A DNA stretch of 64,000 nt, taken from NCBI RefSeq assembly GCF_020184175.1, contig NC_065530.1, positions 56,769,260-56,833,259 on the forward strand, in the 5' to 3' direction. This DNA comes from Aphis gossypii (lineage: Eukaryota; Arthropoda; Insecta; Hemiptera; Aphididae). Positions 57,008 through 64,000 of this stretch are shown piece by piece (positions within the stretch are counted from its first letter, which is position 1; each line of letters starts with the position of its first letter). The translations under genes and the position numbers were made by a program. A model generated the notes under the pieces. It was not told the origin of the DNA and ran no database searches. It saw only the letters and a program-made list of their open reading frames with translations.

Positions 57008-57009
57008 GA
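56976..57009 (-). promoter_or_regulatory. Candidate TATA-less Inr + DPE core promoter
   Basis: On the minus strand TCAGTC (57009-57004) matches the arthropod initiator TCAKTY, with +1 A at 57007. GGTCG at 56980-56976 falls exactly at +28 to +32 and matches the downstream promoter element RGWYV. No TATA box lies at about -30. The pair sits inside a CpG-rich patch upstream of, and on the same strand as, the Ras-like gene. The spacing match is the main argument; each motif alone is common. Confidence 0.45.
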
Positions 57010-57149
57010 TCTTGTCAGCGGCAGAAACGTCGTGGAAACACGCCGGGTTGCCCGTCGGGGCCAATCGCATCCGTCCGCTAACAACGACGGTAATCTGGCG
57101 GTCCGCCCCTCGAAGATTTCTCACATACATTTACGTCCAACTTTAATAT

Positions 57150-58121
57150 AATTAATTAGGGCAGAGGTAAAAAGAGTTGTAACTCTAAAAAGTCACCAAA
57201 TATGCACTTTAACACTCAAAATATGCATTTTAAAATTAAAAACAAGATTTGTTTTTTATATTAATGTAAATTGTAATGAATTTATTTGAATTAGTTACTA
57301 CTTATAAAAATAAGAACCAACATAAATTGTGCCTGTATATATTTTACTATTTTATACAGATATAAGAATAAATTATGTGGGATCTTCTACTAAATTTTCA
57401 AGAATTTTTATTTTTTAACCATTCATAAATTTGTCATTTATCGACATTTATATTTAAAAAATATAGAAAAATTTCAAATATCTATAAACACATCAAAAAT
57501 TATGAAAAATGTTCTATGTACGTATATAAAACGATAATATAAACACTTGACACTTGGTGAAAATTTCAAGTTTACACGGTTATTGGTTATTGAATTATAA
57601 CAAAATAAAATATTAATTTAGTCAAACAATGGAGTAATATAAAAGTTTTCCCATTTTTTCATAATTTTTCATTTATTTTTCTTCTCGATTAAAAAAAAAA
57701 ATTACCTACTAGGAATTTTTAATTTTGAAATAAATTTACCATATTGAGTAACATTGTACTCAATTTTTAAACTTTTTTACCCACAAACAAAATCTTTGTC
57801 ATACATAAAAAGTAAAAGACTAAAAAATGTCTAAGTTTCAAATTACCATATTTTATAATCCTAACACAAAAAAAAACAAAATATTTTAAATATTATCATA
57901 TTTATAGAAGTCGCTGATACATAAATATTTAGCACACAATTCAACTTTCAAGTCTTTATTAAGCAAATAATAATCTGCATTTTTAAAGTTGAACTTTTTA
58001 ACTTTCTATAAATCACATATTTTAAAAAGTGAGAATGCGTATTATAATGACTGCTTTTATTTATTACAGAAATCATGGACTGGTAACTCAATGATTTCAA
58101 TAACTTAAATATATAGGTATA
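57150..58121. repeat. AT-rich, repeat-like intergenic DNA with ATATGCA motifs
   Basis: Between the GTPase promoter and the next repeats. The left part has AAATATGCACTTTAACACTC followed by AAAATATGCATTTT; the right part (57975-58030) has runs of AAAGTT/AACTTT. It resembles a degraded dispersed repeat, but no clean terminal repeats were found. Confidence 0.3.
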
Positions 58122-58276
58122 CATAGGCGCCCGCAGAAATTTTTCTAAGAGAGGGCAATGTTAAGATTTGTTATATGATAAGTAGTAATTTATCTTAAAA
58201 CATTCAATTTAAAACATATTTTTGAAAAGCCAGAAGGATAAATGCCCCAGCTTGCCACCTCTTCCGGGCAGCTATG
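58122..58276. mobile_element. Short TIR element (155 bp), hAT-like
   Basis: The ends CATAGGCGCCCGCAG and, inverted, CATAGCTGCCCGGAA share CATAG..GCCCG. Flanking 8-mers TAGGTATA and TAGATGTA agree at 6 of 8 positions. This suggests a decayed short element; assignment to hAT rests only on the 8-bp spacing. Confidence 0.4.
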
Positions 58277-58434
58277 TAGATGTATAGTCGTAGACTCGTA
58301 GTAGAAATATAAATAGATATACTCAATAATTATTATTAGTTATAATAAAAATAGAATAATAATATACATGTTAAATGATCATGATAATATGTGCATAGGA
58401 TACTGAAGGTTATGTATTGACCAAAGATGCAAAT

Positions 58435-59236
58435 GGCTGTAGTCAAATAGCACCAAAATATAAGCAACATGACGTGTAATTTTCACCATTTTTTTTTAAG
58501 CGCGTTTGTAATTTGGGCCAAAATAAGGATATGTAATTTGCACCAATCTCAGGTAGGTAGTAGGAAATAGGAGTTGTAATTGCACTAAAAATAAAATCGA
58601 CTATTTTTTCGATAGGATACCAACGTACAAGTTTCTACGTCCTAATATAACTTTAGCTTAGTTTTTATTTATAAAATAGCTGAGCTTATCCACGGGTCAC
58701 AGATTGTTGTAAGTTTAAATAAAATCATACTATTATGAATATCAAAAAAAGTTAGCCAATTAAAAAAATTATATGAAAAAAATTTAATTAAATTAAAAAA
58801 AACAAATGTACTACACTGAGTTATACCTATTACTTATTACGACGGAACAGCAAGACTAAATAGTTAGCTTAGTATTTGATCAAAATAATAAATTATAGGT
58901 TAGGTTAAATCATACATTATACATTATGCAAAAACGTTACATTATATAAATATATATTTAGATAGGAATATAATGCGATTACGACCGATAATGGGAAGTA
59001 AAACATCAAAATATTTCCAAATAAGGCAAAAAATCGCAAAAAATGATTGTTGTCATTCGAGTCCATCTAATATCGACGTCAACGAGGATGCCGAGAAATA
59101 AACGAATATTCGATAATCGAACAAATAGTTAGATACTCATTTTGGTACAAATTACAAATGTCAAATTCTATTTTCGACTATCTGAGGAGTGGTGCAAATT
59201 ACTTATCTTTAATGTAGTGCAAGTTACAAACTCCCA
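58435..59236. mobile_element. Foldback-type element with GTAATTTGCACC arrays
   Basis: The left arm carries units at 58476, 58508, 58533 and 58576 (GTAATTTGCACC and variants). The right arm carries the inverted form at 59144, 59191 and 59216. The ends GGCTGTAGTC and, inverted, GGGAGTTTGT are similar but diverged. No clear target duplication was found, so the borders are approximate. The layout is the same as the 15.1-kb element but the repeat unit differs. The interior is non-coding. Confidence 0.6.
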
Positions 59237-61278
59237 TTGAAGGAATAGAGATAATAAATTAGCCATAAAGATTATATTGCATAACAAGTACCTGTAGTAA
59301 GTGAGATGGTTCAAGCGGTTCAGCATTGGCAATCCTCATCATAGCAGCATACTTGTTTGTGTTCCATATTGATATATATAAGACAGTTAATTATTACGTA
59401 AAGAAAAAGTAGACATCACTCTGAAGTTAATGTAGGAAAGAAGATAAGAGACTAAGAGAGTCTGCTTTAAAATCCAGAAAGTAACTTATTAAAAATACTA
59501 AATTCGCTAAATATTTTTTATTAACTAAAGAAGATAATTGCAAAGATTTATAGAATTGGAGAATAATCATGCAACTGATGATCAATTATTTCTAGTACAT
59601 TTAACGTTATTATACTCAGCAAAAAATAAAAACGTTATTTCAAAATAAATATTAATGTAATTCAATTTATTATGGCAACACTGTGTCTTTATCTTATTGT
59701 CTAAATAATTAAAACGTAGGTAATAATTATTATAACGCCGAGTTTTTAAATAACCACTAAAATGTTACCACTTTTTTGAACTGAACTTAGCGCCACTGTG
59801 TTCAAGTCTATTTAATGTGACATAAGAATTTTATTGTTTATTTTCAAAAATATACTACATTTTCAGCATAAATTTCAAATTTGATGTTGTGTAACTATAC
59901 TTTGGTAGTTTGGTGCATAATATATAAAAACTTATCGAAAGATTAACTTTCGTTCGTTGATATAATTTACTTCGTTATATTTTATTTGTACCTATCTCGT
60001 ATGACGACATTTTTATTTTTTTTCCTACATTGGCTATATTATATAGGTACGGCTATAGTACCGTAGTACCTATATCTATTATAATTTATAAATGTGTAAA
60101 CGAGATACGTTTTTGTACAACACTACAACAGCAACGTAGTAAAGTACCTGGTAATATTAATATAGTACCTAAAGTATGTGAAAGCCGATTAACGCATAAG
60201 TACTATAACAAAAATAAATATTATCAAATAATTTTTTATCATGTCTGCATATCACTTTGTGAATCATGTATGACCGTTTTGTTTTTGAAAACGTGACTAA
60301 TGCGTTAATGCAATAATAATAATACAATTTGATATACCAGCTACAGCCTACAGGTATCTCTTTATTTATAAATTATTGAAAATTTGAAAAATCGTTCTTA
60401 TCGTTGTTTCTTATCCCTTCTCGTTCTTATGTATAAGGTATTACTACTTTTACACATATTGGTACACCTATACTCTATAGGCTATAATTATAGCCTGCTC
60501 ATCACGAAATGGCCTTTACAAGTCCGCGTTAAATGTACATAGGTAATACAGTTCCTGCTTCAGTTGTTATATCAAAAGTAAAAATGATCACACTACGAGT
60601 ATTTATACCTACTACCTATACCTCATTACCTCAAGTTCAACTTGACACTCAGACGTAATACACGAACCATGTAGGTACAAGTATATAACGTGTATCTTTA
60701 TATTATACAATATGACATTTCTCTTAATTGTAAAAAATCTGATTTGAATCTAAAAATTTTAATTTGTATATTGAATCAATGTTCTGTACGATAAAATAAC
60801 TGCCATACAAATGTCAAATATACAGAGTTAAGTTTTAAAATATTTTATAACATAAACATATCAGAGCCAATCACCATATAGGCAACATTATTAAGTTTTA
60901 CTAATTTACTATATTTATTGGATTATTTTAAATATCAAATAATTGGTAATAGTTCTTGTATTAGTAGTTGTATTTGTAACATGATTGTTAAGTAGGTAGG
61001 TATAAATAAAGTGCGAGTTTAATGTTTATTAATAACAAATGTACCTATAAAATGCAAACCTTGAACTAATCATCATATCGTTTTGCTTGGAATCTTATTT
61101 TTCTTCTAATTGAATAACTAAAAAAGCCTGGCCATGGCCTCGAACAGATTAATTTGGAAGTATAGAAATTAAAAACAGACTCAAAATTAATTATTATCGC
61201 TGCAATAATGGCTATTCTTCAATTTCCTTACCCAAATGCATATTTTTCACACATCATTAACTTATATATATAGGTATA
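59237..61278. other. Intergenic AT-rich DNA
   Basis: Lies between the second foldback-type element and the 61.3-kb MITE. It holds a coding-like minus-strand fragment at 59292-59366, described among the findings, and TAGGTAC-rich AT DNA at 60.0-60.7 kb. No complete gene was seen. Confidence 0.4.
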
Positions 61279-61700
61279 CAGTGTGTTCACCAATTTAGGG
61301 AACACTGAATTTCTCGGCCGGATTTTTTTGGAATAAATTGATTTTTTTTAACAAGTTGGTGGTATATTGTATATAATTATATAATTATTATGAACACATT
61401 TTTCGATACGCTTCAAATTTTTTTGTAAATTTGGTCTGCGCATGCGCAGTAAAACTTTTTTTAAATAGCAACACCTATTTTGAACACCATAATCGGATAG
61501 GCATTTTTTTTTAATCAATTTTAATGTATCAACTATGGTTCTAAATTCAAAATTGACTGAATAAGAGCCATGTCAATTTTAATAAATAATCTGTATTATT
61601 TTTCAAAATTTATAAAATCACTTATAATACATTTTTATTGGTTACTTTTTGAATATTTGAACGTATTTTTTTTTTGGAATGTTGTTATTTTATACCCATA
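61279..61700. mobile_element. One end of a TA-flanked MITE (CAGTGTGTTCACC terminus)
   Basis: The left end CAGTGTGTTCACCAATTT follows a TA and contains a second copy of the core in GGGAACACTG, typical of mariner-like termini. No inverted right end was found, so the element is truncated or its other end has diverged; the right border is a guess. It contains a perfect palindrome CTGCGCATGCGCAG at 61436-61449. Confidence 0.35.
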
Positions 61701-62032
61701 TTATGTTAGTCTTCTTTATGACACTTTAAAGTAGTAATATAGTACTATATTAATATTACAGTCTTCAAGGGTAATTAGATTGAAAAACTTCCTTTATTCC
61801 TTAAATAAAAATTGATTGCACCATTACTGGACTTAAAACAAAGACTTTTAATATGTTAAATTTAGTTGTACTGATAGTATAACACTATAACACCTCTGAC
61901 CTGTAAAAAATAAAAGTTATCACCAATAAAAAAGTACTTTTTTTTCAAAGTATTTATTATTTATAACCAATATACCTACTTTAATTATCAATTTTTAAAT
62001 AATATTCTTTAGGTTATCAAACTATAGTAGGT

Positions 62033-62209
62033 TAGTGGTCTCAAACATGCGCCCACAATAAATGTTTACTTCTTCAACAATTTTGAATTTTTTTTTTTTT
62101 GTTTTATTAATCATTTAATATTACAAGCAGAAAAAAAAATTTCCCATGAACCTTTGGGGCATAAATAATAAATAGATGGCCTGTTGATAATTTGAATTTG
62201 AGATCACTG
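62033..62209. mobile_element. Short hAT-like MITE (177 bp)
   Basis: The left end TAGTGGTCTCAAA and inverted right end CAGTGATCTCAAA match at 11 of 13 positions and resemble hAT termini. Flanking 8-mers TAGTAGGT and ATGTAGGA share GTAGG in register, suggesting a decayed 8-bp duplication. It is non-coding and lies 3' of the Ser/Thr-rich gene. Confidence 0.55.
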
Positions 62210-62745
62210 ATGTAGGACATTTTCATATCAAATGCTCCTCCTTACTCTTCAAAATACCATTAACAATGCAATTGGTAAGAAGTAAATTTGGTTTTATAAA
62301 TATTAGTATACTACAACAAATAAATGTTAATTATACAACAGAAAGCAATATAAATTTGAAACAACAATTTAAAATTGAGACTTTGTAGAGTTTCCAAGTG
62401 TATGAATTACACTTTCCCAAAATAATATTTCAACAAATTAAATAAATTATAAATAAAAACATTGAAAATCTTAACTTAAGTCAATAGTTTCCAAATTATT
62501 TTGTGTAAAAATATCAATAATATATTTATATATTTATATTAAATTTAAATGTCCAATGAAACATAAATTATGTTTTTTATTTGCATTCTATTTATGTTAG
62601 TAATACTGCTATTATTAGATTACAAAACAATTTAAATACAATATAATATATTTATTATGTTAAATTCTTAACATTTAAAAGTCATATAATATAACTATAT
62701 ATGATAATAATAAATAAATAACTAATTAACTAGGGTATAATAATT

Positions 62746-62751
62746 TTTATT
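62746..62751 (-). terminator. Possible polyadenylation signal AATAAA
   Basis: AATAAA on the minus strand lies 82 bases past the stop codon of the Ser/Thr-rich gene. The motif is frequent by chance in such AT-rich DNA, so this supports a terminal exon only weakly. Confidence 0.25.
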
Positions 62752-62833
62752 CTGTGGTTTCCTTGAAATTTGACTTGACCAGATAATATATTTTAAGTAT
62801 ATTTATATATTAAGTAAATACAAATCAGGAAAA

Positions 62834-63738
62834 CTATACATATACTGGTAACCAATACAATAACATTTCGTCATGAAAGCTTGAATTTAAAATAAAATAT
62901 TTGAGTTTAACATAGTAACTGCGACGCTTAATTCGATCGCTGACCGTTTCTTCACTACAATTTCCAACTGTCCAGTCTAGTAAGGCTGGAGAACCATGAT
63001 GATAATAATAATTATTGTCTTCTCTTGGGACCAAACTCTTGGAAGAAGTAGTAGCAGCAGTGGTAGTGGATGATGACGATGATGACGAAGGTGGGTCTTC
63101 GTCGTTATTGATACTTGAATTGTTAAATTTTGATATCGATCTCTGATCAACAGACAATGATGTACTACCCAAAGGCCGAGTTCGATATTCACTCAAGCTT
63201 TTCATTGAATACGATTTAGACAAAAGGCTGTTATCAGCGTTGGCTTTGATGCAGTCTTGGCGGGTAGTAGTAGTTGTTGCAGAGGTCACATCTAAACGAT
63301 CGAAAAGTGCATATGGACTAACACTACGATGCCCTGAATTTTTTGTATTCTCCTCTTTGTTATCAGATCCTGCTATCACTATTGTTTGGAGTAACAAGTT
63401 ATTTTCAGTTGGCGGTGCAGTCTCAGTAGAAGTGTTACAGCTAAACGATCTTGAAAATTGCCTGGAACCAGAGTTGGATGGTTGACGGCGATATTTTTCT
63501 AAAATTTGATCTACACGAGACTGACGTTCCTTGATAGGGTCGGATTGCATGTTATACACAGATGGCTGCTGGATTATCTGTTTTGGAGGTGATGATTTTG
63601 GAAGTTTTGTTGCAATGATATTATCACGATAGTTTAAGTATTCGTTATTAGTTGTGGTTTCCTGAACACGTGGCAGAATGTGCTTGTACACTGGTGGTTT
63701 CTGAATATTAGTCGTTTTATCAGCATTTCTAAGCAGTT
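62834..63738 (-). CDS. Ser/Thr/Asn-rich protein, 3' (probably last) exon; partial gene
   Basis: The exon starts after acceptor TTTGTTTTTCAG; two bases finish a split codon, followed by 300 codons and a stop. The frame stays open into the acceptor, so this is an internal or terminal exon and not a whole gene; earlier exons lie beyond the right edge. The protein is low-complexity and probably disordered, with islands that look conserved: KERQSRVDQILEKYRRQ at about residues 69-85 (short helix), RSVSPYALFDRLD at about 137-149, SYSMKSLSEYRTR at about 175-187, a Ser/Thr/Ala run at about 216-232, and SDRIKRRSYY at about 266-275. I do not recognise the family with confidence; the disordered middle of a cytoskeletal protein (for example a formin of the FHOD type) is one unproven possibility. 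The last 25 codons are AT-rich and intron-like, so the exon may really end at TAT/GTTAAA (62912), although that donor is poor. Confidence 0.85.
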
Positions 63739-64000
63739 CTGAAAAACAAACAATTTACAAACTCTAATTTAGAAACAATGACTAAGTCACATATAATATA
63801 TACAGTGAAATAATTTAATTTATAAGAAAATCGTGTTAGTGTCACTAAAAAAAAGAGAGAGACAGTTGCGTACCTATAGATTTGTGGCATAGGTAATATG
63901 TATAGATTGTTTTTGGTTTAAATTATGGACAGGCAGAAGGAAGTATCATTATTACTCGTCTTGTACACGTGGCACATGCACCGTCACATTGGCTGCAACA
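63739..64000 (-). other. Intron 5' of the Ser/Thr-rich exon (to window edge)
   Basis: The interval begins with the acceptor polypyrimidine tract and AG (63740-63739). No further exon is convincingly supported before the window ends. Confidence 0.6.

Larger units (their letters stand above)
56935..57130. promoter_or_regulatory. CpG-rich patch upstream of the Ras-like gene
   Basis: This stretch has dense CG dinucleotides in an otherwise very AT-rich surrounding. It contains the candidate initiator/DPE promoter. A plus-strand reading frame across it has no family resemblance and is treated as a compositional artefact. Confidence 0.5.

Noticed and set aside
60345..60362. CTACAGGTATCT, similar to the end of miR-993
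   Set aside because: Only the last 12 bases agree and no hairpin partner is visible nearby.
63240..63485. 81-codon plus-strand frame
   Set aside because: Antisense shadow of the Ser/Thr-rich exon.
63960..64000. Cys-rich minus-strand reading (CCSQCDGACATC) at the right edge
   Set aside because: Too short, cut by the window, and its phase at the nearest donor-like site does not match the acceptor at 63738.

Overview
The window looks like insect nuclear DNA, most likely from an aphid (an inference). It is very AT-rich, genes are split by long introns, TAGGTAC/TACCTA strings and ATT/TAA microsatellites are everywhere, and short non-autonomous DNA transposons are frequent. There is no bacterial-style gene density, and no tRNA, rRNA or CRISPR array was recognised.

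Main result: most of the window is occupied by one minus-strand gene that simple ORF calling misses, because its coding exons are tiny. Three exons (54343-54428, 36459-36515, 21060-21136) have good splice sites and join in perfect phase. They encode the first 65 residues of a Ras-superfamily small GTPase resembling the RERG/RASL11/RASL12 group: a P-loop (G13 to S20), a switch I-like block, and strands beta-2/beta-3 ending in ILDTCKYS. The introns are about 17.8 kb, 15.3 kb and more than 21 kb. The rest of the G domain (G4, G5, C-terminus) was not found and probably lies beyond base 1. A CpG-rich patch at about 56.94-57.13 kb carries an initiator with a correctly spaced DPE on the same strand and is the proposed promoter.

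At the right end (62834-63738, minus strand) lies a 300-codon exon of a second gene, encoding a Ser/Thr/Asn-rich, probably disordered protein. Its upstream exons lie beyond the window. The two genes are in tandem, about 5.8 kb apart.

The introns and the intergenic gap hold mobile elements: a foldback-type element with arrays of GTAAACTCTCCCG inserted into a TA-flanked mariner-like MITE (15055-16123), an 807-bp hAT-like MITE (31535-32341), a 102-bp pogo/Tigger-like MITE (54001-54102), a second foldback-type element with GTAATTTGCACC arrays (about 58435-59236), and several short TIR elements near 58.1, 61.3 and 62.1 kb. The remainder is AT-rich non-coding DNA with scattered CpG-rich patches that may be regulatory.
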